Of a stretch of 51,617 nt of DNA, positions 33,587 to 42,631 are shown piece by piece. The stretch lies in the NCBI GenBank assembly GCA_947475225.1, contig CANJMQ010000024.1, forward strand, positions 1 to 51,617. The letters are read 5' to 3'. Origin of the DNA: Bradyrhizobiaceae bacterium. GTDB taxonomy: Bacteria; Pseudomonadota; Alphaproteobacteria; Rhizobiales; Aestuariivirgaceae. Each line of letters starts with the position of its first letter. The first letter of the stretch is position 1. Under the pieces are notes generated by a model. The model ran no database searches, was not told where the DNA came from, and saw only the letters and a list, made by a program, of their open reading frames with translations. Both the position numbers and the translations under genes were made by a program.

Positions 33587-34673
33587 TGAGCAGCCGCCCG
33601 ATGGCCTTGGCGGTGTAATCAACCATCGGGATGATACGGGCATAGTTCATGCGGGTCGGGCCGATGATTCCCATGACGCCGACGATCTTTTCCTCGGCGT
33701 TGCGGAAGGGCGTGACGATGATCGAGCTCCCTGACAGCGAGAACAGCCGGTTCTCGGAGCCGATGAAGATCCGCACCCCCTCGCCCGATTCGGCTGCGCC
33801 GAGGAGCTGCGCCAGTTCCTTCTTGTTCTCGATGTCCTCGAACAGCTTGCGGATGCGCTCCAGGTCGGCGGCCGCCGTGGCGTTCTCGATCAGGTTGGCC
33901 TGGCCGCGGACGATCAGCGTCTTGTCGTCGGCATCGGCCTCGCCCGACCATTGCCCGATGCCGGCCTCGACGATGCGGGCAGAGATTTCGTCCAGTTCTG
34001 AGCGGAGCAGTTGCATCTCGTCGCGCACGAAGCGCTGCACCTCGTCGATGGTCTTGCCCTGGAACCTCGTGGAGAGATAGTTCGAAGCCTGTGCGAATGT
34101 CGATGGCGGCAGCCCGCGCGGCACCTCGATAACCCGGTTTTCCACACTGGCGTCCTCGCCGACGAGGATGACCAGCGCCCGGCCGGGCCCCAGGTTCACG
34201 AATTCGATGTGCTTCAGCCTGGCATTCATCTTGGGCGCCAGGATCACGCCTGCGCAGTGCGACAGGCCGGAGAGCAGCGTGGTCGCCTCGCCCAGCACGT
34301 CCTCCACCCGGCGCTGGCGGTTGGACGCCGCCATCTGCGCGTCGATCATGGCGCGCTCGTCGGTGGGCATGGCGCCGACCTCCATCACCGCATCAACGAA
34401 AAAGCGCAGCCCCTGCTCGGTGGGAACCCGTCCCGCGCTGGTGTGGGGCGAGAAAATCAGGCCTGCGTCCTCAAGGTCCATCATGACGTTGCGGATGGAC
34501 GCCGGGGAGAGGTTGTGCGGCAGGATGCGCGAAATCGTCCGCGAGCCCACGGGCTCGCCGGTGGCGAGGTAGGTGTCGACAAGGCGGCGGAAAATGTCAC
34601 GCGAGCGCTGGTCGAGCCCCGCGATGCCGGAGAGCCGCTCCTCGGTAAATGGTTTGGGCGGGATCACACTCAT
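33582..34673 (-). CDS. hrcA: Heat-inducible transcription repressor HrcA
   Basis: Represses heat-shock genes by binding CIRCE; GroE folding keeps it active. The 363 residues have a winged-helix N-terminus (RSRDIFRRLVDTYLATGEPVG, then NVMMDLEDAGLI) and the HrcA core (FIGSENRLFSLSGSSIIVTPF). No CIRCE is seen anywhere in the window, so targets such as groESL must lie elsewhere. The ATG at 34673 is chosen; the open frame extends to 34763 but overlaps the rph start. It heads the hrcA-grpE pair and is divergent from rph. Confidence 0.95.
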   Translation of the reverse strand: MSVIPPKPFTEERLSGIAGLDQRSRDIFRRLVDTYLATGEPVGSRTISRILPHNLSPASIRNVMMDLEDAGLIFSPHTSAGRVPTEQGLRFFVDAVMEVGAMPTDERAMIDAQMAASNRQRRVEDVLGEATTLLSGLSHCAGVILAPKMNARLKHIEFVNLGPGRALVILVGEDASVENRVIEVPRGLPPSTFAQASNYLSTRFQGKTIDEVQRFVRDEMQLLRSELDEISARIVEAGIGQWSGEADADDKTLIVRGQANLIENATAAADLERIRKLFEDIENKKELAQLLGAAESGEGVRIFIGSENRLFSLSGSSIIVTPFRNAEEKIVGVMGIIGPTRMNYARIIPMVDYTAKAIGRLLT

Positions 34674-34679
34674 GGCCCC

Positions 34680-34708
34680 AATGTAGGAATCAACTTGGCT
34701 GAGGTCAA
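34680..34708 (-). promoter_or_regulatory. Candidate sigma-70 promoter of hrcA
   Basis: On the minus strand TTGACC (34703-34708), 17 bases, TACATT (34680-34685). This is 5/6 and 4/6 to consensus. It lies so close to the hrcA ATG that the message would be nearly leaderless, which is unproven. Confidence 0.35.
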
Positions 34709-34713
34709 TCAAA

Positions 34714-34728
34714 GGGGCTAGAAGCCCC
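34714..34728. repeat. Inverted repeat in the hrcA-rph divergent gap
   Basis: GGGGCT (34714-34719) pairs with AGCCCC (34723-34728) around AGA. It sits in the middle of the 71-base gap. It does not match CIRCE. It might be an operator or leader hairpin. Confidence 0.4.
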
Positions 34729-34744
34729 CCTTTCAGGACAAGGA

Positions 34745-35467
34745 ATGACCAAAATGCGTCCATCCGGGCGGAAACCAGACGAATTGCGCGCCGTCAGCTT
34801 CACCCGCGGCTTCACCCGCCATGCCGAGGGTTCCTGCCTCGTCCGCTTCGGCGACACGCACGTGCTGTGCACCGCCTCGCTGGAGGAGCGTGTTCCGCCG
34901 TGGCTGAAGGGCGGCGGGAAGGGCTGGGTGACGGCCGAATACGGCATGCTGCCGCGCGCCACGCATGAGCGCACCCGCCGCGAGGCGGCATCGGGCAAGC
35001 AGTCCGGCCGCACCCAGGAAATCCAGCGCCTCGTCGGCCGTTCTCTCCGCGCCGTCGTCGACCTGCCGGCCCTCGGCGAACGCCAGATCACGCTCGACTG
35101 CGACGTGCTGCAGGCCGATGGCGGCACCCGCACCGCTGCCATCACCGGCTCGTGGGTAGCCCTCTTCGACTGCCTGAAGTGGATGGAGCAGCGCTCCATG
35201 TTCAAGACATGGCCCCTGAAGGATCACGTCGCCGCCATCTCGTGCGGCATCCACGGCGGCACCCCGGTGCTCGACCTTGACTATCCGGAAGATTCCTCCG
35301 CGGGCACTGACGCCAATTTCGTGATGACGGGCTCGGGCGGCATCGTCGAGATCCAGGGCACGGCGGAGGGCGAACCCTTTTCGGAAGCCACGCTGGGCGA
35401 GCTACTGGCGCTGGCCAAGAAGGGCATCGCTGAGCTCGTGGCCAAGCAGAAGGACGCCATCGCCTGA
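34745..35467 (+). CDS. rph: Ribonuclease PH
   Basis: Phosphate-dependent 3' to 5' exonuclease trimming tRNA 3' ends. 240 residues with the family sequence [29 protein letters not shown] and an RNase PH core to the end, normal length. The ATG at 34745 and the ATG at 34754 both have possible ribosome sites (AGGA at 34735 or AAGGA at 34740), and most homologues begin MRPSGR like the second. It overlaps rdgB by one base (TGATG). It is the first gene of the run to hemW. Confidence 0.97.
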   Translation: MTKMRPSGRKPDELRAVSFTRGFTRHAEGSCLVRFGDTHVLCTASLEERVPPWLKGGGKGWVTAEYGMLPRATHERTRREAASGKQSGRTQEIQRLVGRSLRAVVDLPALGERQITLDCDVLQADGGTRTAAITGSWVALFDCLKWMEQRSMFKTWPLKDHVAAISCGIHGGTPVLDLDYPEDSSAGTDANFVMTGSGGIVEIQGTAEGEPFSEATLGELLALAKKGIAELVAKQKDAIA

Positions 35468-36072
35468 TGCGCACGCTCCGCGATGCGAAGATCGTCATCG
35501 CCACCCACAACAAGGGCAAGCTCGACGAATTCGCAGCACTGCTGAAGCCCTATGGGGTGGAAGCGGTGAGCGCGGGTTCGCTCGGGCTGCCGGAGCCGGT
35601 GGAGACGGAAAATACTTTCGCCGGCAATGCCCGCATCAAAGCGCTCGCCGCCATGACGGCGAGCGGGCTGATTGCGGTGTCGGATGATTCAGGCCTTTGC
35701 GTGGAAGCATTGGGCGGCGAGCCCGGCGTCTATACCGCCGACTGGGCGGGGCCGGACCGTGACTGGAACCGCGCCATGCGGCTGGTGGAAGAAAAGCTGC
35801 AGGCCAAGGGCGCCACCACGCCCGACAAGCGCCGTGCCTACTTCTCCTGCACGCTCTGCGTCGTCTGGCCGGACGGCGAGGAGCGCATCTACGAGGGTCG
35901 CGCGCAAGGAACACTCGCCTGGCCACCGCGCGGGCAACTCGGCCACGGCTATGACCCGATGTTCGTGCCGGACGGTGAGACACGTACCTTCGCGGAACTC
36001 GCACCGGAAGAAAAGAACCGCATTTCGCACCGCGCGAAGGCCCTGGAAAAGCTGGTCCGTGACCTCTTCTGA
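35467..36072 (+). CDS. rdgB: dITP/XTP pyrophosphatase (RdgB/HAM1)
   Basis: Hydrolyses non-canonical purine triphosphates (dITP, XTP) to monophosphates, keeping them out of nucleic acids. 201 residues with IVIATHNKGKLDEF, ISDDSG-type VSDDSGLCVEALGG and FVPDGETRTFAEL, normal length. Its ATG overlaps the rph stop by one base; its end overlaps hemW by 14 bases, so translation is coupled through all three genes. Confidence 0.97.
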   Translation: MRTLRDAKIVIATHNKGKLDEFAALLKPYGVEAVSAGSLGLPEPVETENTFAGNARIKALAAMTASGLIAVSDDSGLCVEALGGEPGVYTADWAGPDRDWNRAMRLVEEKLQAKGATTPDKRRAYFSCTLCVVWPDGEERIYEGRAQGTLAWPPRGQLGHGYDPMFVPDGETRTFAELAPEEKNRISHRAKALEKLVRDLF

Positions 36073-37207
36073 CGCCTTCGGCATTTATGTCCACTGGCCT
36101 TTCTGCAAGGCCAAGTGCCCCTATTGCGACTTCAACAGCCATGTGAGGCACGAGGGTGTGGACGCACTCTCCTTCGCGAAGGCACTCGGCACCGAGCTCG
36201 CATGGTTCGCCGCGCGCACGCCAGGCCGCACCGTCAGTTCGGTCTTCTTCGGCGGCGGCACGCCCTCGCTGATGCCGCCGGAAGCGGTTGGCCATGTGCT
36301 CGACACCATCGCCTTGCTGTGGAGCGTGTCGCCGGATGTCGAGACCACGCTTGAAGCCAACCCCACCTCCATCGAGGCGGAGAACTTCCGCGGCTACCGC
36401 GCGGCGGGCGTCAACCGCGTGTCGGTCGGCGTGCAGGCGCTGAACGACGAGGACCTGAAGGCGCTGGGCCGCCAGCATTCCTCGGAAGAAGCCATCGCTG
36501 CCTTCCGGCTGGCGGCGAAAATCTTCCCGCGCGTCTCCTTCGACATGATCTATGCACGACCCAGCCAGACGCCGGAGCAGTGGCGCGCCGAACTCACCCG
36601 TGCGCTGGCCGAGCAGCAGGGCCACATGTCGCTCTACCAGCTCACCATCGAGCCCGGCACGGCTTACTTCGATCTCTACGAACGCGGGCGGCTGGTGACG
36701 CCGACCGATGACCGCGCCGCCGACCTCTACGACCTCACGCAGGAGCTCACCGACAAGGCCGGGCTTCCCACTTACGAAATCTCGAACCATGCGCGCCCCG
36801 GCCAGGAATCGCGGCACAACCTGCTCTACTGGCGCTATGGCGAATATGCGGGCGTCGGCCCCGGCGCGCACAGCAGGCTGGCCGAGTCTGAGAACCGCCG
36901 CGCGCTCATCGCCGAACGCCACCCGGAAACCTGGCGTGAACTGGTGCGGACACAAGGCCACGGCATGGTCTCCGACATGGTCGTGCCGCCAGTGGACCAG
37001 GCCAGCGAATACTTGCTGATGGGCATGCGCATCGCCGAAGGGATCGACATGGACCGCTACGCAACACTTGCGGGGCGGGAGATCGATTCATCCAAGCTGG
37101 CAGGGATGAAATCGCTGGGGCTCATCAAGCGCCACGGCCAGCAACTCATGGCCACCGCCGATGGCCGCAAGCTGCTGAATGCGGTGATTGCGGAACTGGC
37201 GTCCTGA
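36059..37207 (+). CDS. hemW: Radical SAM haem chaperone HemW
   Basis: HemN-like radical SAM protein thought to handle haem rather than oxidise coproporphyrinogen. 382 residues. The 4Fe-4S motif is CKAKCPYC (CxxxCxxC) near residue 15, and the GGGTPSLMPP segment follows. The C-terminus has the HemW-type domain. The start is a GTG at 36059 (GIYVHWPFCK follows), 14 bases inside rdgB with GGAAAAG upstream; no ATG is usable in frame before the Cys motif. A longer upstream frame is not conserved-looking. Confidence 0.93.
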   Translation: MTSSDAFGIYVHWPFCKAKCPYCDFNSHVRHEGVDALSFAKALGTELAWFAARTPGRTVSSVFFGGGTPSLMPPEAVGHVLDTIALLWSVSPDVETTLEANPTSIEAENFRGYRAAGVNRVSVGVQALNDEDLKALGRQHSSEEAIAAFRLAAKIFPRVSFDMIYARPSQTPEQWRAELTRALAEQQGHMSLYQLTIEPGTAYFDLYERGRLVTPTDDRAADLYDLTQELTDKAGLPTYEISNHARPGQESRHNLLYWRYGEYAGVGPGAHSRLAESENRRALIAERHPETWRELVRTQGHGMVSDMVVPPVDQASEYLLMGMRIAEGIDMDRYATLAGREIDSSKLAGMKSLGLIKRHGQQLMATADGRKLLNAVIAELAS

Positions 37208-37255
37208 CACTACGCTTTGCCGACATGGCATCACCCTCACCCATAAAGTCCGTCA

Positions 37256-37321
37256 CCCCGGCAAAAGCCGGGGCCCAGCTTTGCCAGCCCAAAGGGAAGC
37301 TGGGTCCCGGCTTTCGCCGGG
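37256..37321. repeat. Three-hairpin palindromic repeat, copy E (second type)
   Basis: CCCCGGC/GCCGGGG (37256-37262, 37267-37273), loop AAAA; CCCAGCTT/AAGCTGGG (37274-37281, 37297-37304); CCCGGC/GCCGGG (37306-37311, 37316-37321), loop TTTC. Perfect stems. Same plan as copies A-C but different middle stem and loops, and in a tandem gap (hemW to rsmI). Confidence 0.85.
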
Positions 37322-37355
37322 ATAACGCCAAATGTGGGCGTGACGGGTGGCTGAT

Positions 37356-38252
37356 ATGAGCGACAGCCACCCCGGCTATATCATCGGCGCCCACCGCTTC
37401 GAGGCGGAGCCTCTGGCGTCGGGGCTTTATGTGGTGGCGACCCCCATCGGCAACCTGGGCGACATGACAATACGGGCGCTGGCCACCCTGGCGGGCGCCG
37501 AAACCGTGCTGTGCGAGGACACGCGCACCTCCGGCAAACTGATGGAGCGCTTCGCCATCAAGACCAGACTTGCGCCCTACCACGAGCACAACGCCCAGAA
37601 GGTGCGACCTCAGATTCTTGCGCGTCTGCAGCAGGGCGCCACCATCGCGCTGATTTCGGATGCCGGCATGCCGCTCGTTTCCGACCCCGGCTACCGCTTG
37701 GTGAAGGAAGCCGTCGCGATGGGCATTCCCGTCACCGCCTGCCCCGGCCCCTCGGCGGTACTCACGGGCCTTGCGCTCTCGGGCCTGCCCACCGACCGTT
37801 TCCTCTTCGCGGGTTTCGTGCCGCAGAAGCAGGGCGAGCGCAAAAAGCTGTTCGCGGAGTTTGCAAGGCTGAGGGCCACGCTCATCTTCTTTGAAAGCCC
37901 GCATCGCATCATCGAGACGCTGCATGATCTTTCATCCGCCCTGCCCGGTCGCCATGTTGCGGTCACGCGCGAGTTGACGAAGCTGCACGAGGAGGTACTG
38001 CGCGGCGCAGCGGCGGAGATCGCCATGCAGCTGGAGTCGCGGCCTTCCGTGAAGGGCGAGATCACCCTGCTGGTCGGCCCGCCCGAGGCGGAAGAGGAGG
38101 TGTCCGAAACCGAACTCGAGAACGCCATCACCCATGCCCTCACAGAGATGCCCGCCAGCAAGGCAGCATCCGAGGTCGCAAAGCGCTTCAACCTCAACCG
38201 CGCCGACGTCTATCAGCGCATCCTCGCCCGCCGGGAAAGCGATGGCGACTGA
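37356..38252 (+). CDS. rsmI: 16S rRNA 2'-O-methyltransferase RsmI
   Basis: Methylates the ribose of C1402 in 16S rRNA using SAM. 298 residues, tetrapyrrole-methylase fold, with ATPIGNLGDMTIRALATL at the N-terminus and LCEDTRTSGKLMERF. The ATG at 37356 is preferred over a GTG at 37347. yraN starts inside its end (11-base overlap). rsmI-yraN-gshB is a common order in this group. Confidence 0.96.
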   Translation: MSDSHPGYIIGAHRFEAEPLASGLYVVATPIGNLGDMTIRALATLAGAETVLCEDTRTSGKLMERFAIKTRLAPYHEHNAQKVRPQILARLQQGATIALISDAGMPLVSDPGYRLVKEAVAMGIPVTACPGPSAVLTGLALSGLPTDRFLFAGFVPQKQGERKKLFAEFARLRATLIFFESPHRIIETLHDLSSALPGRHVAVTRELTKLHEEVLRGAAAEIAMQLESRPSVKGEITLLVGPPEAEEEVSETELENAITHALTEMPASKAASEVAKRFNLNRADVYQRILARRESDGD

Positions 38253-38607
38253 TCGGAAGAAATCCGAGGAAGCCGGCCGCAGCGCGGAATTGATCGCCCT
38301 GTGGGCGTTGCGCCTCAAGGGCTGGCGGCTGCTCGCCCAGCGCTACAAGACGCATGTGGGCGAGGTGGACCTGATCATGCGGCGCGGCGAGGTGACCGCC
38401 TTCATCGAGGTCAAGGCACGCAAAAGCCTCGATCGCGCGGTGGAATCCGTCACCCACCGGCAGGCCCGGCGCATCGCGGCTGCCGCCAGGCAGTTCATGG
38501 CGGAGGACCGCAGGGCAGCACTGCAGGCCTGCCGTTTTGACATCGTCGCGGTGAGCCCCTACCACTGGCCGCGGCATATCGAAAACGCATTCGAGGGAGA
38601 CGGCTGA
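38242..38607 (+). CDS. UPF0102 (YraN family) endonuclease-like protein
   Basis: 121 residues with a Holliday-resolvase-like nuclease motif: [10 protein letters not shown] and FIEVKARKS carry the acidic and Lys residues of a PD-(D/E)xK fold. Function is unknown, although nuclease activity has been proposed for the family. The ATG at 38242 lies inside rsmI, and its stop overlaps the gshB ATG by one base (TGATG). Confidence 0.92.
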   Translation: MATDRKKSEEAGRSAELIALWALRLKGWRLLAQRYKTHVGEVDLIMRRGEVTAFIEVKARKSLDRAVESVTHRQARRIAAAARQFMAEDRRAALQACRFDIVAVSPYHWPRHIENAFEGDG

Positions 38608-39545
38608 TGGCTCTGAAGGTTGCAGTGCAGATGGACCCGATCGAGTCCATCACCATCGCGGGCGATTCGACCTTCGCCATGATGTTGGAGGCGCAACGGC
38701 GCGGGCACCAGTTGTTCTACTACCAGACCAAGACGCTGGCCTTGGGCGGTGGCTCCCTGTTTGGCACCGGCAATGACATCACCGTGCGCGACGAGAAGGG
38801 CAACCATTACACGCTGGGCGAGGAGCGCCGCTGCGACCTCGGCCGGGAAGACGTGGTGCTGATGCGCCAGGACCCGCCGTTCGACATGGGCTACATCACG
38901 GCGACCCACATGCTGGAGACGATTCACCCCAGGACGCTGGTGGTAAACGATCCGGGGCAAGTGCGCAACGCGCCGGAAAAGCTCTTCGTCCTCAACTATC
39001 CGCAATTCATGCCGGAGACGCTGATCACGCGTGACCCGGTGGAACTCGCCGCCTTTCGCCGCCAGCATGGCGACATCATCCTGAAGCCGCTTTACGGCAA
39101 TGGCGGCGCTGGCGTTTTCCGCCTTGGCGAGGGCGATCAGAATTTTTCCTCGCTGCTCGAACTCTTCACGCAGATGTTCCACGAGCCCTTCATCGCGCAG
39201 AAATATCTGTCCGATGTGAGGAAGGGCGACAAGCGCATCATCCTCGTCGACGGCAAGGCGGCAGGCGCCATCAACCGCGTACCAGCGCTGAACGAGAACC
39301 GCTCCAACATGCATGTGGGCGGCAAGGCCGAGCCCACCAACATGACGAAGCGCGAACACGAAATCTGCGAGGCGTTGGGGCCGGACCTCAAGGCCCGCGG
39401 CCTGATCTTCGTCGGCATCGACGTGATCGGCGACTACCTGACCGAGATCAACGTCACCTCGCCCACCGGCATCCGCGAGGTGAAGAAGTTCGGCGGGGCG
39501 GATATCGCGGCGCTGATCTGGGATGCGATCGAGGCAAGAAGGTAG
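38607..39545 (+). CDS. gshB: Glutathione synthetase
   Basis: Joins gamma-glutamylcysteine and glycine with ATP to make glutathione. The 312 residues have an N-terminal domain ([12 protein letters not shown]) and ATP-grasp elements ([28 protein letters not shown]), with the Mg-binding EINVTSPTG near the C-terminus. Last gene of the rph-to-gshB run, translationally coupled to yraN. Tail to tail with the haloacid dehalogenase-like gene. Confidence 0.97.
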   Translation: MALKVAVQMDPIESITIAGDSTFAMMLEAQRRGHQLFYYQTKTLALGGGSLFGTGNDITVRDEKGNHYTLGEERRCDLGREDVVLMRQDPPFDMGYITATHMLETIHPRTLVVNDPGQVRNAPEKLFVLNYPQFMPETLITRDPVELAAFRRQHGDIILKPLYGNGGAGVFRLGEGDQNFSSLLELFTQMFHEPFIAQKYLSDVRKGDKRIILVDGKAAGAINRVPALNENRSNMHVGGKAEPTNMTKREHEICEALGPDLKARGLIFVGIDVIGDYLTEINVTSPTGIREVKKFGGADIAALIWDAIEARR

Positions 39546-39575
39546 GCCGCTTTCCGCGCTCCCAACATTCACCTT

Positions 39576-39639
39576 CGCCGGCCTTGACCCGGCGATCCAT
39601 TTCGCGACCGGGAAAATGATGCCCCGGTCAAGCCAGGGC
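39576..39639. repeat. Composite palindromic repeat, copy C (degenerate)
   Basis: CGCCGG/CCGGCG (39576-39581, 39589-39594) containing CTTGAC; the sequence CACCTTCGCCGG and the flank GATCC match copy A. The last pair GCCC/GGGC (39621-39624, 39636-39639) is imperfect, and the middle stem has decayed. It fills the 112-base tail-to-tail gap after gshB. Confidence 0.7.
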
Positions 39640-39657
39640 AAGATGAGAGGAGGAGGC

Positions 39658-40335
39658 CTACACCAGCGCCGACAGCTCTCCCAAGTCCTTCACCAGCGCC
39701 GCAGGCTTGCCCGGCAGCCTGTCGTCCTTCCAGCCGAAGCGATCCACCCGCACCACCTGAAAGCCGAAATGCGCAGCACCGTGGCTGTCCCAGGTGTTGG
39801 AGGTCACGAAGCAGATGGATGGTGCGTCATGGATCTGCAGTTTCTGCATGGCGTGGCGATAGACGCGGCGTGACGGCTTGTAGATGCCGACATCCTCGAC
39901 GGAGAGCACCATGTTGAAAAGCTTGTCGAGCCCGGCATGGCGCACCGCTGCATCGAGCATTGAAGGGCTGCCGTTCGACAAGATCGCCGTGAGCTTGCCT
40001 TTCGCCTTCACGACGGCGAGCGCATCCGCCACTTCCGGGTAGGCATCAAGTTTCAGGTAGAGCGCAAGAATTTCGTCACGCAGGCCCGGCTCGCTTACAT
40101 GGAACTGGTCGAGCGCATAATCCAGCGCATCGCCTGTCACGTGCCAGAAATCGGCATGGACACCCATCAGGCTGCGCAGCCAGCTGTATTCGAGCTGCTT
40201 CTGTCGCCACAGCTTGGAGATGTCCTCGGCATGAGGGCCGATCTCATTGGCGAGCTTGGCGACGGGGCCAGCCACGTCGAACAGCGTGCCATAGGCGTCG
40301 AACACGCAGGCCCTGATGCCGTGGAGTTTCTCCAT
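39658..40335 (-). CDS. Haloacid dehalogenase type II family protein
   Basis: HAD-superfamily hydrolase resembling L-2-haloacid dehalogenase, which replaces a 2-halogen with OH in small acids. 225 residues. The nucleophile Asp is in [13 protein letters not shown], motif II is [12 protein letters not shown], the Lys is in [10 protein letters not shown], and motif IV is SNTWDSHGA. It is divergent from the nitrile hydratase operon with 59 bases between starts, which may share control. Whether the substrate is haloacid or another phosphate cannot be proven by sequence. Confidence 0.88.
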   Translation of the reverse strand: MEKLHGIRACVFDAYGTLFDVAGPVAKLANEIGPHAEDISKLWRQKQLEYSWLRSLMGVHADFWHVTGDALDYALDQFHVSEPGLRDEILALYLKLDAYPEVADALAVVKAKGKLTAILSNGSPSMLDAAVRHAGLDKLFNMVLSVEDVGIYKPSRRVYRHAMQKLQIHDAPSICFVTSNTWDSHGAAHFGFQVVRVDRFGWKDDRLPGKPAALVKDLGELSALV

Positions 40336-40394
40336 GCCGCTTCCTCTTCCGCGATCCGCCCACTATGATGATCGCAAACCACGAGGCTGACAAC

Positions 40395-41018
40395 ATGCCA
40401 CATGACGGACATCACCACGAGCACGACAACGAAGGCTCGGAACTTTCGCCGCTGGCGCTGCGGGTGAAGGCGCTGGAATCGCTCCTCGTCGAGAAGGGCT
40501 ATGTGGACCCCAGGGCCCTGGACGTGCTGATCGACACTTATGAGACCAAGATCGGCCCGCGCAATGGCGCGCGCGTGGTGGCCAGAGCATGGACTGACCC
40601 CACCTTCGCCGACTGGCTGACGCGCGATGCCACCGCTGCCATCGCCTCGCTCGGCTACACGGGGCGGCAGGGTGAGCACATGGTGGCGCTGTTCAACACC
40701 CCCGACACACACAACATGATCGTCTGCACCCTGTGCTCGTGCTACCCGTGGCCGGTGCTGGGGCTGCCGCCCGTCTGGTACAAGTCCATGCCCTATCGCT
40801 CCCGCGCGGTGATCGAGCCGCGTGAAGTGCTGAAGGAGTTCGGCGTCACGATGCCGGACGAGCGTGAGGTGCGCGTCTGGGATTCAACGGCCGAGGTGCG
40901 GTATCTCGTGATTCCCGAACGTCCCACCGGCACCGAGGGCTGGAGCGAGGACGAGCTCGCCGAGCTCGTCACCCGCAACGCCATGATCGGCACCGGCGTC
41001 GTGACGGCGCCTGCATGA
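40395..41018 (+). CDS. nthA: Nitrile hydratase alpha subunit (cobalt type)
   Basis: Hydrates nitriles to amides at a low-spin non-corrin metal centre. 207 residues. The metal motif is [10 protein letters not shown]: Cys111, Cys114 and Cys116. The Thr after the first Cys is the mark of Co enzymes (Fe forms have Ser), and two Cys are normally oxidised after translation. The N-terminus is His-rich (HDGHHHEHD), which might handle metal. ATG 40395 has GAGG upstream. The stop overlaps nthB1 (ATGA). No amidase gene is in the window to use the amide product. Confidence 0.95.
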   Translation: MPHDGHHHEHDNEGSELSPLALRVKALESLLVEKGYVDPRALDVLIDTYETKIGPRNGARVVARAWTDPTFADWLTRDATAAIASLGYTGRQGEHMVALFNTPDTHNMIVCTLCSCYPWPVLGLPPVWYKSMPYRSRAVIEPREVLKEFGVTMPDEREVRVWDSTAEVRYLVIPERPTGTEGWSEDELAELVTRNAMIGTGVVTAPA

Positions 41019-41671
41019 ACGGTCCGCATGACATGGGCGGTTTCACCGGCTTTGGCCCGGTGCTGCACGAGGACGACGAGCCGGTCTGGCATGATGGCTG
41101 GGAACCGCGCGCCTTCGCGCTGGTGCTGGCCATGGGCATGACGGGTTCATGGAACATCGACGAAGCCCGTCACGCCCGCGAGCGGCTGCCCGCCTTGCAG
41201 TACTGGCGGTCGAGCTATTACGAGATGCGCCACTATGCGCTGATCCTGCAGATGATTGAATTGGGCCTCGTCACTGCCATGGAAGAGGAGAAGGGCCGCA
41301 TGGCCGTGCCGGCGAAGCCGGTGAAACGGGTGGCAAAGGCCGAGATGATTCCGGCCATCCTCGCATCCGGCGGCCCGGCCAGCCGGCCGAGCAACCGTCG
41401 CCAAGGCTTTTCCATCGGCGACAAGATCCGTACACGGACCATCAACCCGGAGGGCCACACCCGGCTGCCGCGCTATGCACGGGGCAAACCGGGCGAGATC
41501 ATCACCGTGCATGGCACGCATGTATTTCCCGATTCCAATGCCCATGGCCATGGCGAGGACCCGCAGTGGCTCTACACCGTGCGCTTCACGGCGAAGGATC
41601 TGTGGGGCAAGGACACCAGGGACGCCGTCTGCATCGACCTGTGGGAGCCCTATCTGGAGGCCACCTCATGA
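41015..41671 (+). CDS. nthB: Nitrile hydratase beta subunit, copy 1 (divergent)
   Basis: 218 residues covering the full beta subunit: N-terminal helical half ([16 protein letters not shown]), linker, and SH3-like C-terminal half ([20 protein letters not shown], ending [10 protein letters not shown]). It departs from the family norm where usual betas read FHAPWEARLFAL: here [13 protein letters not shown], and the SYYE region is followed by [12 protein letters not shown]. It starts at ATGA in nthA, and its own stop overlaps copy 2. Both copies being intact and in one message, an alpha-beta1-beta2 enzyme is possible. Confidence 0.9.
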   Translation: MNGPHDMGGFTGFGPVLHEDDEPVWHDGWEPRAFALVLAMGMTGSWNIDEARHARERLPALQYWRSSYYEMRHYALILQMIELGLVTAMEEEKGRMAVPAKPVKRVAKAEMIPAILASGGPASRPSNRRQGFSIGDKIRTRTINPEGHTRLPRYARGKPGEIITVHGTHVFPDSNAHGHGEDPQWLYTVRFTAKDLWGKDTRDAVCIDLWEPYLEATS

Positions 41672-42318
41672 ACGGCGCCCATGACTGCGGTGGCATGATG
41701 GGCTTCGGCCCGGTGGCGGCGGAAGCGAACGAACCTGTCTTCCACGCGCCGTGGGAAGCGCGGTTGTTCGCGCTGATGTCCGCCGTCGGCGACGTCGGCG
41801 GCTGGACGCTGGACGAGGACCGTGCCGCCTGCGAGGCGATGGAGCCGGGCCACTACATGACGTCGAGCTATTACGAGCACTGGCTGAATGGCCTTGAACT
41901 GCTGCTGCGGAAGCATGATCTCGCCACGCCGGAAGAGATCGCGTCCGGTCATTCCTCCGCTCCCGGCAAGGCCGTGACGCCGACAGCGGCAGAAGCGGTG
42001 TGGCCCGCCGTCACGGCGCCCGGCAGCTATGAGCGGAAGAACGAGGCGGCACCGCTGTTCAAGCCGGGTGACAAAGTGCGCACGCGGCACCTGAACCCCG
42101 CCCACCACACACGCCTGCCGCGCTACCTGCGTGGGCACACGGGCGAGATCGTGGCCTGCCATGGCGCGCATGTGTTTCCGGATTCAAACGCGCAGGGCCT
42201 GGGCGAGGATCCGCGCTTTCTCTACACCGTGCGCTTCACTGCGGCGGAAGTCTGGGGCAATGGCACACGCGACCTGATCCATGCCGATTTGTGGGAGCCC
42301 TACCTTGAAGCTCGCTGA
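41668..42318 (+). CDS. nthB: Nitrile hydratase beta subunit, copy 2 (canonical)
   Basis: 216 residues, closer to the standard beta sequence: [46 protein letters not shown], and C-terminal FKPGDKVRTRHLNPAHHTRL through [11 protein letters not shown]. It overlaps copy 1 by ATGA. The DNA at the two gene starts and ends is similar, as expected for a tandem duplication. If only one beta pairs with alpha, this one is the better candidate. Confidence 0.92.
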   Translation: MNGAHDCGGMMGFGPVAAEANEPVFHAPWEARLFALMSAVGDVGGWTLDEDRAACEAMEPGHYMTSSYYEHWLNGLELLLRKHDLATPEEIASGHSSAPGKAVTPTAAEAVWPAVTAPGSYERKNEAAPLFKPGDKVRTRHLNPAHHTRLPRYLRGHTGEIVACHGAHVFPDSNAQGLGEDPRFLYTVRFTAAEVWGNGTRDLIHADLWEPYLEAR

Positions 42319-42631
42319 CTCTGAACGCCTTCCCAGGGATGCCGACGGCCCGGTGTTCGCCGAACCATGGGAGGCGCAGGCCTTCGCCATGGCGGTGAAG
42401 CTCAATGAGGCGGGTGTCTTCGGCTGGAGCGAATGGGCAGATGTGCTGGGTGCGGAATTGAAGGCGCATCCCGCACGGCCCTATTACGAAAGCTGGCTCG
42501 CGGCACTGGAGCGGCTGGTGCTGGCCAAGGGCGTACTCACCGAGCAGGAGCGTCTCGCGCGCGTCGAGGCATGGGACCGCGCAGCGAAAGCGACGCCGCA
42601 TGGCCAACCCATCGAACTCAGCCGAGGTTGA
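42305..42631 (+). CDS. Nitrile hydratase accessory (activator-like) protein
   Basis: 108 residues resembling the N-terminal half of the beta subunit (GPVFAEPWEAQAFAMAVKL, WSEWADVLGAEL, YYESWLAALERLVLAKG), as the known accessory/self-subunit-swapping proteins that load cobalt do. The start used is TTG at 42305 with GGGAG upstream; an ATG at 42281 is also possible. It overlaps nthB2 by 14 bases and the minus-strand ccdA by 14 bases. Three beta-fold proteins thus lie in a row. Confidence 0.82.
   Translation: MKLADSERLPRDADGPVFAEPWEAQAFAMAVKLNEAGVFGWSEWADVLGAELKAHPARPYYESWLAALERLVLAKGVLTEQERLARVEAWDRAAKATPHGQPIELSRG

Noticed and set aside
34674-34744. CIRCE operator expected near hrcA
   Set aside because: The pattern TTAGCACTC-N9-GAGTGCTAA is not present here or before dnaK or grpE. 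The inverted repeat at 34714 does not fit it.
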